Shown: positions 25,489 to 34,796 of the stretch, in pieces
Layout: every line of letters starts with the position of its first letter
How positions within the stretch are numbered: position 1 is the first letter of the stretch
From: an uncultured Clostridia bacterium
GTDB lineage: Bacteria; Bacillota; Clostridia; TANB77; CAG-508
Assembly (NCBI GenBank): GCA_948777935.1
Contig: CAQDYY010000004.1
Coordinates: 62,001-126,000 of the forward strand
Length of the DNA: 64,000 nt
Reading direction: 5' to 3'
Notes under the pieces: generated by a model
The model's input: only the letters and a program-made list of their open reading frames with translations
The model's database searches: none
Told to the model about the DNA's origin: nothing
Translations under genes and position numbers: made by a program

Positions 25489-27711
25489 TTAACCAATATT
25501 TTGTAATTTATATACTAAGCCTGTATTTCTTTTTTTCGTATCTGCATTTTGTATCATACCTTCAATTATTCTATCTTGACTTATTACAATAAGCATCTTT
25601 TTTGCTCTTGTTAAGCCCGTATATAGCAAGTTTCTTGTTAATAACATACTAGAAGATGGCGGAACTACCATAATTACTACATCAAATTCACTTCCGTTGT
25701 GCTTTGTGAACAGTAATTGCATATGCATGTTCTATTTGGTCTAAATCTGAAAACGCATACCATGCAGTTTTATCATCATCAAACCTTATTTTAACTTGTT
25801 TTTCTACTTCATCAATTTTTTCAATTATGCCCATTTCTCCATTAAATACACCACTTCCAACCTCATAAGTTGGCTCTTTTTTCTCCCAATAAATATCGTA
25901 ATTATTTCTAATTTGCATAATTCTATCTTGTTCTCTAAAAATAACTCCCATGCTATTTTTCTCTTTTTTGAAATCTGATGGTGGATTTAATTCTTGTTGT
26001 AATGCTATGTTTAGTTCTTTTGTTCCTAAGCTTCCTTTTTTAGTAGGTGATAATACTTGAATATTTTGAAAAAAGTCATAATCTCCAAAACTAGCAAGCC
26101 TTTTACTGCTTAAACTTATTACTTGATATATCATTTCTTCTTTTGTGTTTGCACGAATATAAAAGAAGTCTTCTTGTTGTTCTTCTTTTAAGCTTTCTTC
26201 TTTACTTAAGAAAGGCATTCCTTCATTTACTCTATGTGCATTTACAATAATTTTACTTTTTGCTGCTTGTCTAAATATTTTATCTAAATGCATTGTTGCT
26301 ATCGTATTAGATTCAATCATGTCTTGTAATATACTTCCCGGTCCTACTGATGGCAATTGATCTGCATCTCCTACTAATATTAGTTTTGTTCCTTTATATA
26401 TTCCTTTTACTAAATAATTCATTAAAAATACATCTACCATTGATACTTCATCTACAATAATAACATCTGCATCAATTGGTGCTACTTCATTTTCTACGTT
26501 TTTTGTTATTTCTTCCTCTATTTTTCCAATTTCTAATAAGCGGTGTAATGTTTTTGCTTCTCTTCCAGTAGCCTCTGTCATACGTTTTGCTGCTCTTCCT
26601 GTTGGTGCACATAGTACTACTTTTTTTCCATATGTTTCATATAGTTCTATTATACTTTTTATAATTGTAGTTTTTCCTGTTCCTGGTCCTCCTGTAATAA
26701 TACATACATTTTCGTTATTTACCATTTCTAATGCTTCTTTTTGTTTTTCAGATAATTCAAAACTAGATTCTTTTTCTAGTTTTTTTAAATCCTTCTTAAA
26801 TCCTTTAATTTCTTTATTGTTTTCTGCATTTTTTAAATTAGTTATCCTTTGGCAAATGGTTAACTCTGCCATATAATATGGGTATAAGTATACTAGTTCT
26901 AGTGTTTCATCTTGTTTTTCTATTACTATTTCTTTTCTTACATTTAAATTAATTAAACTATTTTCTATTGCTTCTTGTTCTACTTGTAAAAGGTCATAAA
27001 CAAATAGTATTAGTTTTTCTTTATTAACACATGTATGTCCGATTATATCCGTATACGTATTAGGCTATATTTAATTCCACTTTCTATTCTTTTTTCATTG
27101 TTGTAATCTATTCCTATATCCATTGCCATTTTATCTATTTGTTTGAAATCTACCCCTCTTGCAATGTCTATTAATATATATGGGTTTTCTTCTATCTTTT
27201 TAATTGCATCTGCTCCTAAAAGTTCATATACTTTTTTAGCATTTTGTGGACCTATTCCAAATTGCTCTAAATACCCCACAATTTGCCATAGTTCCCAGTT
27301 TTCATTAAATTCATGTGCCATTTCTACTGCTTTTTCTTTAGTAATTCCTTTAATATTTGCTAATTTTTCTGGTTCATATTTAAAGATATGTATTGTATCT
27401 TCTCCAAAGGTTTTTACTATTTTTTTTGCTGTAGCAGGTCCTATTCCTTTTATAATTCCATTTGCTAAGTATTGTTCTAATGCATCTAATGTTTGTGGAA
27501 TCATTTTTTGAAAAGAATCTATTTTAAATTGCTCTCCATATTCTTGATGTGTTACAAATTTTCCAAATAGTTTTAGATAGTCACCTGGATGAATAAAAGG
27601 AAGATAACCTACAATTGTTAATTCTTCTTCATCTGTTTCAAGTGTTGCAATAGTATAGCTATTTACTTCGTTTTGATAAATAATTTCCCTTAACGTTCCA
27701 CTAATTTCCAC
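25489..27711 (-). CDS. recD2: RecD2-like ATP-dependent DNA helicase with three CGG recoding sites
   Basis: About 739 residues once three single-base shifts are applied, the usual RecD2 length. The N-terminal domain has helix-hairpin-helix elements (NGIIKGIGPATAKKIV, IKGITKEKAVEM). The SF1 core has Walker A CIITGGPGTGKTTI, Walker B DVIIVDEVSMVD and motif VHKAQGSEFDVV. The zero frame breaks at CGG 27049-27051, 27039-27041 and 25694-25696. Skipping each C yields IGYNGHTCVNK and HKAQGSEF, both strongly expected. Three independent mutations with the same signature in one decaying gene are unlikely. Terminates beside repeat A5. Confidence 0.9.
25693..25696 (-). other. recD2: CGGA recoding site 3 in recD2
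   Basis: CAA-CGGA-AGT read as Gln-Gly-Ser restores the HKAQGSEF helicase motif; the zero frame stops two codons later. Confidence 0.9.
27038..27041 (-). other. recD2: CGGA recoding site 2 in recD2
   Basis: AAT-CGGA-CAT read as Asn-Gly-His, ten bases after site 1. Both shifts are needed to rejoin the helicase frame. Confidence 0.85.
27048..27051 (-). other. recD2: CGGA recoding site 1 in recD2
   Basis: ATA-CGGA-TAT read as Ile-Gly-Tyr. The zero frame meets a stop two codons downstream. Confidence 0.85.
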
Positions 27712-27907
27712 TTTGTTACTTCCTTTCTTCCTCTCACATCTCTCTTATTTTCATCTCCTATAAAATTTACTATACTATAAAACTTGCTTAAATACAAGCG
27801 AACAAATACTTTTTATTTTGAATTTTTTCGACATTTTTAGACGATTTTTTTATAGAATAGGTATTATTAAAATATTTTAATTTTTTATAGCGATTAAACT
27901 GTAACAA

Positions 27908-27949
27908 ATAAAAGACACTATAAATTCGCAGTTCTATAGTGTCTTTTAT
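27908..27949 (-). terminator. Terminator after pilin-like gene 1
   Basis: ATAAAAGACACTATA/TATAGTGTCTTTTAT stem, T-rich on both strands. The rest of the 323-bp gap 27712-28034 is AT-rich, presumably with the recD2 promoter, and shows nothing else I can support. Confidence 0.8.
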
Positions 27950-28034
27950 ATTTAGCTTAAAATGTTACCAGTTTCATTTCAATTCAAAATTTATGATATT
28001 CCCTAGCACTTCTGCCTTTTGTGGTATAGTTCAC

Positions 28035-29810
28035 CTACACACTAAAGCCAGGCGTCACGTTATAATAATCATTAGCACGCGTCACTGCAGTTTCGCAGGC
28101 ACCAACATTCGTCACACTCACGAAACTCGGAGAGTACATATCTGGAGATCGAAGCCAGTATTTGAACCCCTTCTTAGCTAAACTCGAAGAACCATAACTA
28201 GTGTTTCCTACATTCACAGCATAATATTGGTATCTTTCTCCCTCTTTAGCCAATGCTTGCCCATACCCTCCTTTGCTTCCATTGTTCCATATCTCCGAAC
28301 ATGATAATAACCACAATTTATCTTGTGATGTGGTTACACTATTCACATCCTTGGAGTCTGTCATATATTGCTTATTTACTTCTTTTATATATTCCTTATT
28401 TTCTAAACTGTTAATTGTTGAACTATTTAGTGTTCCTCTTAAATTACATACTCCCCATCCATTTGCATTTGTTAGACTACTATTCATTTGTGCAGTAGTT
28501 GTTATAGGTTCTGTAAATTCAAATGATATTCCAGCATATGTGTTTGTTGTTCCTACTCCATATTGTGGTGCTATTGTAGTTGTTGTTTCATCTTCATTTT
28601 TTCTTTCAGTTGCTAGTTCATCATGGTTAAATCCTAGTATTCGTACTTGACATTGTGTTGTCTTATTTCCTTTTGTTATTCCTACTGTTGTCCAATCTCC
28701 TATTCCTAATGTGTCTGATTTTCCGTTTATACTTACTGCTACTTCTGCTGTATTGTTATTTATTTTTCCTTCTTCTTCTCCATAATTATCTGATATTATT
28801 TTTGCAAGCTCACTTAATTCTTCCCATGTATATGGTATTTCATGTGCCTCATGCACATCCGCCCCTACTCCTACACTTGGTGGTGGAGGTGGTGTTACTG
28901 TTATGTTACAGTTTGCTGTTACACTATTTACTTGATTTGATGTAACTGTTATTATTGCTACTCCTTCTCCTATAGCTACTATATTTCCTTCTTCATCTAC
29001 TGTTACTACTGCTTCATTACTACTTGTCCATGTTATTGTTTTATCTTCTGCATTTTCTGGTAATACTTCCACTGTTATTACATCTGTCTCACCTTTTACT
29101 AGTTCTATATTGTTTTTATCTAATGTTATACTTGTTACTTTTGGTGGTTCTGTTTTTATACTTTCTGTTTCTTTTGTATCTATTACTTCATTTATTATTA
29201 GTTCTACTTGTATTATATAGTCATTATTTATTGTTAATCCTATAAATGTGTATTCATTTGTGTTTAATGTTGTTACTTCTGTAAATGTTGTTTCTCCAGT
29301 TGTTAAATTTTTTATACTATATTTATAGCTTGCTCCATTTGCATTTGATGCTACTACCTTTACACTTATACTATCTATTGTTGTTCCTATTACTTGTAAA
29401 CTCGCTATTCTTGGTTTATTATCTGCTTTTCCTTGGCATGTTATTTTTATATTTCCACCTTCTTCTACAACTGTAAATACATATCCATCTACTACGATAT
29501 TTTTTGTATTATCATCTATATCTGTTACATCACTAGCTGTTATTACTCCTTTATTTATTAGGTGGTTTATATATTCTTGTAAACTTGGTGTAGAGCCATT
29601 CTTTCTTGCATATAAATCTACTTTTTCTAGTTCTAGCTTTTCTAATATTTCACTTATTTTATATTGTTCCCCTGCTTGTTCTGCTTTTTTTAATATTCCA
29701 TGTTCTCCTAAAGTTAGGTTTAGTACCACACCTGCTAAAATTAATAAGATGATGATTGTTATTACTAGAGCTATTAGAGTAATACCCTCAGTGTTTTTTT
29801 CCTTTCTCAT
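28035..29810 (-). CDS. Pilin-like surface protein 1 with Ig-like domain
   Basis: 591 residues from ATG 29810 (AGGAGG upstream). The N terminus has a prepilin-like cleavage context and hydrophobic helix (EGITLIALVITIIILLILAG), but Ala replaces the usual Glu at +5. After a helical stalk come a fibronectin-like segment, a bacterial Ig-like (Big_2) domain with ITWTSSNEAVVTVDEEGNI, a TVTPPPPP linker and a C-terminal domain with LWLLSCSEIWNNG and KYWLRSPD, resembling DUF6273 domains. A paralogue lies at 39682-41437. The promoter overlaps boxes probably bound by the divergent XRE protein. Confidence 0.8.
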   Translation of the reverse strand: MRKEKNTEGITLIALVITIIILLILAGVVLNLTLGEHGILKKAEQAGEQYKISEILEKLELEKVDLYARKNGSTPSLQEYINHLINKGVITASDVTDIDDNTKNIVVDGYVFTVVEEGGNIKITCQGKADNKPRIASLQVIGTTIDSISVKVVASNANGASYKYSIKNLTTGETTFTEVTTLNTNEYTFIGLTINNDYIIQVELIINEVIDTKETESIKTEPPKVTSITLDKNNIELVKGETDVITVEVLPENAEDKTITWTSSNEAVVTVDEEGNIVAIGEGVAIITVTSNQVNSVTANCNITVTPPPPPSVGVGADVHEAHEIPYTWEELSELAKIISDNYGEEEGKINNNTAEVAVSINGKSDTLGIGDWTTVGITKGNKTTQCQVRILGFNHDELATERKNEDETTTTIAPQYGVGTTNTYAGISFEFTEPITTTAQMNSSLTNANGWGVCNLRGTLNSSTINSLENKEYIKEVNKQYMTDSKDVNSVTTSQDKLWLLSCSEIWNNGSKGGYGQALAKEGERYQYYAVNVGNTSYGSSSLAKKGFKYWLRSPDMYSPSFVSVTNVGACETAVTRANDYYNVTPGFSV

Positions 29811-29850
29811 ATTCTTTTGTTCCTCCTTATTCCCTTTTTTGCATTTATTT

Positions 29851-29913
29851 GAATGCACGTTTAAATTTTATCATTCATTTGAATGCATGTCAAGGCATTT
29901 AAATGAATGCATG
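29851..29913. promoter_or_regulatory. Three GAATGCAYG boxes, likely XRE operators
   Basis: GAATGCACG at 29851-29859, GAATGCATG at 29881-29889 and 29905-29913, with partial inverted copies CATTCATTTGAATG and GCATTTAAATGAATGC. They lie between divergent genes and overlap the pilin-like promoter. Confidence 0.65.
29865..29893 (-). promoter_or_regulatory. Promoter of pilin-like gene 1
   Basis: Minus-strand -35 TTGACA (29893-29888), 17-base spacer and -10 TAAAAT (29870-29865), within the operator boxes. Confidence 0.75.
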
Positions 29914-29959
29914 TTAAAATTTAATTATAATTTACTGCTAGAAAAATTGGAGTGATTCT

Positions 29960-30178
29960 ATGTATTTAAAAAGATTACGAGATTTAAGAGAAGATGCTGA
30001 TTTAAAACAAACTGCTATAGCTAACTTGCTTAAAATTACTAGACAGCAATATAGCTTATATGAAACTGGAAAACGCGATATTCCTGCTGAATATATTAAA
30101 ATTTTAGCTAACTTTTATAACACTTCTTGTGATTATATTTTAGAAATGACTGATGAAGTAAAATCTTATACGAAATAA
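29960..30178 (+). CDS. Small XRE-family regulator
   Basis: 72 residues, one Cro/cI helix-turn-helix: LRDLREDADLKQTAIANLL then KITRQQYSLYETGKRDIPAEY. Divergent from pilin-like gene 1 with shared operator-like boxes between them, so it probably represses itself and that gene. GGAG upstream of the ATG. Confidence 0.88.
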   Translation: MYLKRLRDLREDADLKQTAIANLLKITRQQYSLYETGKRDIPAEYIKILANFYNTSCDYILEMTDEVKSYTK

Positions 30179-30210
30179 GAAAAAGGAACTTCGAAATATT
30201 TTATACACGA

Positions 30211-30246
30211 AAAATGCCACTTTCTATTATACGAAAGTGACATTTT
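30211..30246 (+). terminator. Bidirectional terminator
   Basis: AAAATGcCACTTTC/GAAAGTGaCATTTT stem between converging genes ending at 30178 (plus) and 30257 (minus). Confidence 0.75.
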
Positions 30247-30256
30247 CACTAAGGAC

Positions 30257-30676
30257 TTAATCTAACAATCTTATGTGCCTCAGAGCCTCTTCAAACTCTA
30301 CAGCAATTGTGTCATAGTTTTCGATATACCTATAGCAAAACTGTTCGCGTTTGCTACATAAATCCGTCTCTTTTATTTCCTCAGATAGTGCCCACAAGGC
30401 TAGCATTATTTTAGTTGTTACAAAATAAGAATGCTTCTTACCAAATTCTTTTTTTAGTTTTTTGGTAATGGCATTTCTTATATATATTATTTCAGTTGCT
30501 GTGCAACTTGTGGGAATCATCGCAGAAATATCGATGTTTTTAAAGTCTTTTTCATAGATTGCATTTATCTTTGCATCAATTGCAAGCAATCCTTCAAAAA
30601 GTTCTTTAAACGGTCTTTTACTTAAAACCTCCCTTCGTATCCGCTTTGCTACCTTTTTTAGTTCTTTTCTTCTCAT
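30257..30676 (-). CDS. Hypothetical helical protein with atypical codon use
   Basis: 139 residues, not recognised. It begins with a basic helix (MRRKELKKVAKRIRREVLSK) and continues as alpha-helical, with Cys/Tyr near the C terminus. Codon use differs from its neighbours: it contains CGG, CGC, CGA and AGG Arg codons in frame. The CGG (30633-30635) is inside the first 15 codons and is read as Arg if the frame is real; a +1 shift there would stop seven codons later. GGAGGAG precedes the ATG. Probably recently acquired. Confidence 0.6.
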   Translation of the reverse strand: MRRKELKKVAKRIRREVLSKRPFKELFEGLLAIDAKINAIYEKDFKNIDISAMIPTSCTATEIIYIRNAITKKLKKEFGKKHSYFVTTKIMLALWALSEEIKETDLCSKREQFCYRYIENYDTIAVEFEEALRHIRLLD

Positions 30677-30806
30677 TTTAGATCTCCTCCTTTGATGTTA
30701 AAATGTTAAATACATCAACATTTATTTTAAAACTTCTAATACATATATAATATACCACATTTTACATAATATAGCAAGTTATAAAAGAGAGTGCGCCTTG
30801 CTCTCT

Positions 30807-31448
30807 TTATTCATCTTCATATTTATCAAATTCTTCATATTCTATATTTGGCACTTCTGAATCTTCACTTGGTTGTTCTTCATATGCATATTCATATACA
30901 ATATCATGTGGTTTTTTAGGCTTTCTTCTTTGTACTACTCTTTCTGCTTTTTCTTGTTTTTTCTCTTCTTTTTGCTTTTCTTCTTCTTTCTTTTGTCTTA
31001 TTTCTTCTTGCCTTACTTTGTTTTTCTCTTCTTTTTTATCTTGCATAGCTTTATTCATTAAGTTATTTGCTTTTTCTAGTAAATCTGGCATGTAATCTAA
31101 TAGTTTGTCTATTGAAGAAAAATGTTCTACTGGTAATAGCTTTACTCCGCTTCCTTGCACTACTAAAAATGCTACTGGATTAATATTTACACCTGCTCCT
31201 GCTCCACCACCAAATGGTAAATTGTATTGTATTTCCTCTTCTTTCTCCTTTTTGCTATACTCTCCTATTGTCTCTCCACTAAACTCGCTTCCTCCTGCTG
31301 CAAAACCAAAACATACTTTTGATATTGGAATTATTACTACATTATTTGATGCTTCAATTGGCTCCCCTATAATTGTGTTTACATCAACCATGTTTTTAAT
31401 ATTGTCCATAGCTGTAGTCATAAGACCTTCTATTGGATGTTCGTACAT
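30807..31448 (-). CDS. gerW: GerW family sporulation protein (YtfJ)
   Basis: 213 residues. The N-terminal 125 match YtfJ/GerW: PIEGLMTTAMDNIKNMVDV, VIIPISKVCFGFAAGGSEF and FGGGAGAGVNINPVAFLVV. The C-terminal third is a highly charged Lys/Glu coiled region with an acidic tail, longer than in B. subtilis. GerW is needed for germination response in bacilli. It overlaps the preceding DUF2953 gene, its usual partner, by 53 bases. Confidence 0.92.
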   Translation of the reverse strand: MYEHPIEGLMTTAMDNIKNMVDVNTIIGEPIEASNNVVIIPISKVCFGFAAGGSEFSGETIGEYSKKEKEEEIQYNLPFGGGAGAGVNINPVAFLVVQGSGVKLLPVEHFSSIDKLLDYMPDLLEKANNLMNKAMQDKKEEKNKVRQEEIRQKKEEEKQKEEKKQEKAERVVQRRKPKKPHDIVYEYAYEEQPSEDSEVPNIEYEEFDKYEDE

Positions 31449-32037
31449 GTTTGTTCCTCTCCTTTCTTTTTCTTAATAAAGTAAAAATTATACTGATAAT
31501 ATGTACCATTTTTACCTGAATTATACAATTTAAAGATAGGTTTATTATATTTTTATTTTTATAAATTGGCATAATAGTGTATTCGTATTTTTCTTTTTTA
31601 TAGTTGTCTATTAATTTTGCCATTACTATTCCTATAGCACTTGAAATAACTGCGATTATTGCTGATGTTATAATTACATCATAAGTACCAATTTCTGCTT
31701 TTAAATGAAACTCATTTAGCTTTATATCTAATTTTTCTTGTAGTTTCTTTCTTGCTTTTTTATTTGGTATTCCTTTTTCTACTTTTTTAATATCAATCTT
31801 TTCTTTTAATTTAAACTTTTTACTTAGTTTACTAACTTTTTCTTTATCAATTGCTATTTGTATAATTTTTAACTTGTTTAAAAATTTCAACTCTATAAAA
31901 AATAAGTAATCATATTCTATTTTTTTAGAGTTCATATTAGATATATTTGCTTTTTTTATGCGAATTTGTAATGTACTTAAAGTAATTACTAGTATAAGTA
32001 ATGCTAAAAATAGTATAATAAAAAAAACTATTGCCAT
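31396..32037 (-). CDS. DUF2953 membrane protein
   Basis: 213 residues. N-terminal transmembrane helix (about 3-24), a central basic region and a second hydrophobic segment (about 122-143). Gene order upstream of gerW and overall layout match DUF2953 proteins of spore formers. The C terminus is encoded over the start of gerW (53-base overlap), suggesting coupling. Function unknown. Confidence 0.75.
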   Translation of the reverse strand: MAIVFFIILFLALLILVITLSTLQIRIKKANISNMNSKKIEYDYLFFIELKFLNKLKIIQIAIDKEKVSKLSKKFKLKEKIDIKKVEKGIPNKKARKKLQEKLDIKLNEFHLKAEIGTYDVIITSAIIAVISSAIGIVMAKLIDNYKKEKYEYTIMPIYKNKNIINLSLNCIIQVKMVHIISIIFTLLRKRKERNKHVRTSNRRSYDYSYGQY

Positions 32038-32081
32038 AAGCCCACCTTCTCATAACAATAGTTTTTCCAATTTTCTCCTTT

Positions 32082-33587
32082 TTAAACAATAAGTTCCAAA
32101 TCGAAGTAAAATTCTACTCCATTTTCTTTATTTATTACTCCATATTGTTTCTTATAGTTATTCATAACTGCTTTTACTAAGGATAATCCTATTCCTGTTC
32201 CTCCATCTTCTCTATTTCTTGATTCATCTGCTTTATAAAATCTATTCCAAATTCTAGTTAGATCTTCTTCTTTTATGTTTTCTCCTGTATTAAATACACT
32301 TATTCGTACAATGTTGTTTTCTATGTATGGTGTAATATTAATCTTAATTAATTTTTGCCCATTTTCTCCTTTTACGTGTTTTATGGCATTTGTAAAGTAG
32401 TTTGTAATAACTTGTTCAATATAAAAATCATCTGCTAATACCATAACACTTGCATCTTCATCAAACTGAACTGTTATTTCTTTTTCTTCTAGCATTACCT
32501 TAGACTTGCGGATTACTTCTTTTATTAGTTCACAAACATCAAATTCTTTATTATTAAATTCTCTTTTTCCATATTCTAGTTTCATAAGTTCTAGTAACTG
32601 TGCAACTAATTTATCCATTTTGTTTGCTTCATCTAAAATAACACTTGCATAAAATTTTCTGTTTTCATCATCTGTATTTACATTTTCTATTAGTCCCTCT
32701 GAATAGCCCTGTATTAAAGCAATTGGCGTCTTTAGTTCATGTGATACATCTGAAATAAATTGTTTTCTCATTTCATCAATTTTAGATTTTTCCTCTATGT
32801 CTTTTTCTAGTTCAATATTTGTTTCTTTTAGTTGTTTAATTGTATTTTCTAATTTATCTGACATTGTATTAATACTTTTTCCTAAATTGTTTATTTCGTC
32901 TTCTGTGTCTGTTGTACGATATTTATGGCTAAAGTCTAGTTTTGACATTTTATTTGCAATTGAGTTTAGTTCTAATATTGGTGTAGTAAATCTTCTAGAT
33001 ATAAATGATACTACAATTCCTCCTACTAAAATTGTAAAACCACCAATTAAATATAAAAATTTATTTGAAATTCTTACACTTTCTTTTATAGATGCAAATG
33101 GCATTCTTATATAGAGCTGATAGTCATTATCTAGTTTTGCACTAAACATTAAGAATGTAATTCCTTTTGTACTGTCTTCTATTTTTCTAACCATTATTTT
33201 GTCATTTTTAAATACTATATTTTTTCTATTTCTAGTAATTTTGTCATTAATAGAGTTTAAGTCGGTTATATTGCTCATAAAATCACGGTTTGTAGAATAT
33301 ACAGAAATGTTTCCTTCACTTTGAATTAATATATCTAAGTTACTATTTATTGCTGCTTTTTCTAGTTCTAGTCTAATTTTACTGCTATCATCATCTTCTT
33401 GGACATAATATGAGTTAATTCTATCATAAATAGATACTAGTCCTTTTGTTTTACTGTATAGATAGAATGTTTCTAATACAAAGTTGTTTGTTAAAATAAG
33501 AAAGGCTATAATAACAATAACTACTATACATAGTGTTAAAAATAGCTTTACTCTAATAGATTTGAAATTTTCTTTTATATGCTCCAT
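32082..33587 (-). CDS. HAMP-domain sensor histidine kinase
   Basis: 501 residues. Two transmembrane helices (about 12-32 and 172-192) bracket an extracytoplasmic sensor of about 140 residues. Then HAMP, a coiled linker, HisKA with the phospho-His in FISDVSHELKTPIALIQGY (about 285), and HATPase_c with N box TNYFTNAIKHV and G box DGGTGIGLSLV. It follows the response regulator gene after a 270-bp gap filled by repeat E2. Signal unknown. Confidence 0.95.
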   Translation of the reverse strand: MEHIKENFKSIRVKLFLTLCIVVIVIIAFLILTNNFVLETFYLYSKTKGLVSIYDRINSYYVQEDDDSSKIRLELEKAAINSNLDILIQSEGNISVYSTNRDFMSNITDLNSINDKITRNRKNIVFKNDKIMVRKIEDSTKGITFLMFSAKLDNDYQLYIRMPFASIKESVRISNKFLYLIGGFTILVGGIVVSFISRRFTTPILELNSIANKMSKLDFSHKYRTTDTEDEINNLGKSINTMSDKLENTIKQLKETNIELEKDIEEKSKIDEMRKQFISDVSHELKTPIALIQGYSEGLIENVNTDDENRKFYASVILDEANKMDKLVAQLLELMKLEYGKREFNNKEFDVCELIKEVIRKSKVMLEEKEITVQFDEDASVMVLADDFYIEQVITNYFTNAIKHVKGENGQKLIKINITPYIENNIVRISVFNTGENIKEEDLTRIWNRFYKADESRNREDGGTGIGLSLVKAVMNNYKKQYGVINKENGVEFYFDLELIV

Positions 33588-33641
33588 TTTTTATTATCAT
33601 TTCCTTTCTTTTAATATATTATTTAGACTAAATTTTTAGAT

Positions 33642-33800
33642 AAACTTGCGAAGCCCTACAAGAAAGCCCCTTTAATAAGGGGGCTGTCCACGAAGTGGAC
33701 TGGGGGTTCTTAAAACCATTAATAAGAACCCTCCGTCACGCTTTCAGCGTGCCACCTCCCTTGTTAAAGGAGGTTTCTTGCAAGGCTTCGTAGATTTTCT
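33642..33800. repeat. Palindromic intergenic repeat family E, copy E2
   Basis: Outer arms CTTGCGAAGCC/GGCTTCGTAG; inner hairpins around CCACGAAGTGG and CACGCTTTCAGCGTG, with AAGCCCC...GGGGGCT and CCTCC...GGAGG pairs. Same architecture as E1, different stem sequences. Confidence 0.75.
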
Positions 33801-33857
33801 TATTTTTATAGTATGAAAATAATTTAAGATTAGCATTTTTTAAATGTTACGTTTTTG

Positions 33858-34538
33858 TCATTTCTTAATTTCAAATTTATATCCCACGCCTCTCATTGTT
33901 TCAATATATTTTCCTTTTTTACCTAACTTATGTCTTATCTTTTTTATATGGCTATCTATTGTTCTTGAATCTCCATAATAATCATAATTCCATACATTAT
34001 TTAGTATTTTATCTCTTGATAAAGCAATTCCTTGGTTATCTACTAAATATTTTAAAAGCTCGTATTCTCTTAAACTCATTTCTATTTCTTTTCCATCTAC
34101 TTTTACAGTTCTACCGTCTACATCTATTTCAATTCCACCATAATCCTTAACTTCATTTTTACTTCCTCTTGTTCTATTTAAAATAGCCTCTACCCTTGCT
34201 ACTAATATTTTAGGGCTAAATGGTTTTGAAATGTATTCATCTACCCCAAGTTCAAACCCAAATAATTCATCTTGTTCTTCTCCTCTTGCAGTTAACATTA
34301 TAATTGGCACTTTAGATTCTTGCCTAATTTGCCTTAATACAGACCATCCATCAAGTTTTGGCATCATTACATCTAGCAAAATTAGCCCTATTTCTTTTTG
34401 GTTCTCATGGTATACTTCTAAAGCCTTTTCTCCATCTTCTGCTTCTATAACTTGAAATTCCTTTTGTACTAAAAAATCTTTAATTAATTTTCTCATTCTA
34501 GATTCATCATCAACAACAAGAACTGTTACATTATTCAT
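33858..34538 (-). CDS. OmpR-family response regulator
   Basis: 226 residues. Receiver domain with acidic pocket VVDDESRMRK, phospho-Asp in LILLDVMMPKLDGW (about 54) and Lys in YISKPFSPKIL; then a winged-helix DNA-binding domain ending DSRTIDSHIKKIRHKLG and RGVGYKFE. Precedes its histidine kinase on the minus strand. Element B2 separates it from dnaE. Confidence 0.96.
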   Translation of the reverse strand: MNNVTVLVVDDESRMRKLIKDFLVQKEFQVIEAEDGEKALEVYHENQKEIGLILLDVMMPKLDGWSVLRQIRQESKVPIIMLTARGEEQDELFGFELGVDEYISKPFSPKILVARVEAILNRTRGSKNEVKDYGGIEIDVDGRTVKVDGKEIEMSLREYELLKYLVDNQGIALSRDKILNNVWNYDYYGDSRTIDSHIKKIRHKLGKKGKYIETMRGVGYKFEIKK

Positions 34539-34632
34539 ATCTTATCACTCTCCGTTACTTTAAGAAATATTATATATTATAACTTGCCTTTGTGTCTAAT
34601 TTGTGAAGATTTATAAGATGTTTTTCTTTTTT

Positions 34633-34778
34633 AGCTATAAATCTATAAAAATCTCCACGAAGAATCTCGGAGCCATAAGTGGGCGACCAATAGAAACCGT
34701 CCAAATGTGTTTACACATTTGGTACAGTTTCATTGGGGAATGGCGACGGTTCGTGGATATTTTTATAGATTTATAGCT
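34633..34778 (-). repeat. Structured pseudoknot-like element family B, copy B2
   Basis: About 29-bp outer stem (AGCTATAAATCTATAAAAAT with its complement ending ATAGATTTATAGCT) plus CCACGAA/TTCGTGG. Core nearly identical to B3. Lies just after the dnaE stop codon. Confidence 0.8.
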
Positions 34779-34796
34779 TTATATCAAATACTATTT

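Noticed and set aside
27770..27830. Possible LexA/SOS box (CGAACAAATAC) upstream of recD2
   Set aside because: Only one half-site matches the Firmicute SOS consensus; the inverted partner is missing.
29010..29480. Long plus-strand Leu/Tyr-rich frames opposite the pilin-like genes
   Set aside because: They are low-complexity shadows of the Thr/Val/Asn-rich coding strand, with no ribosome sites.
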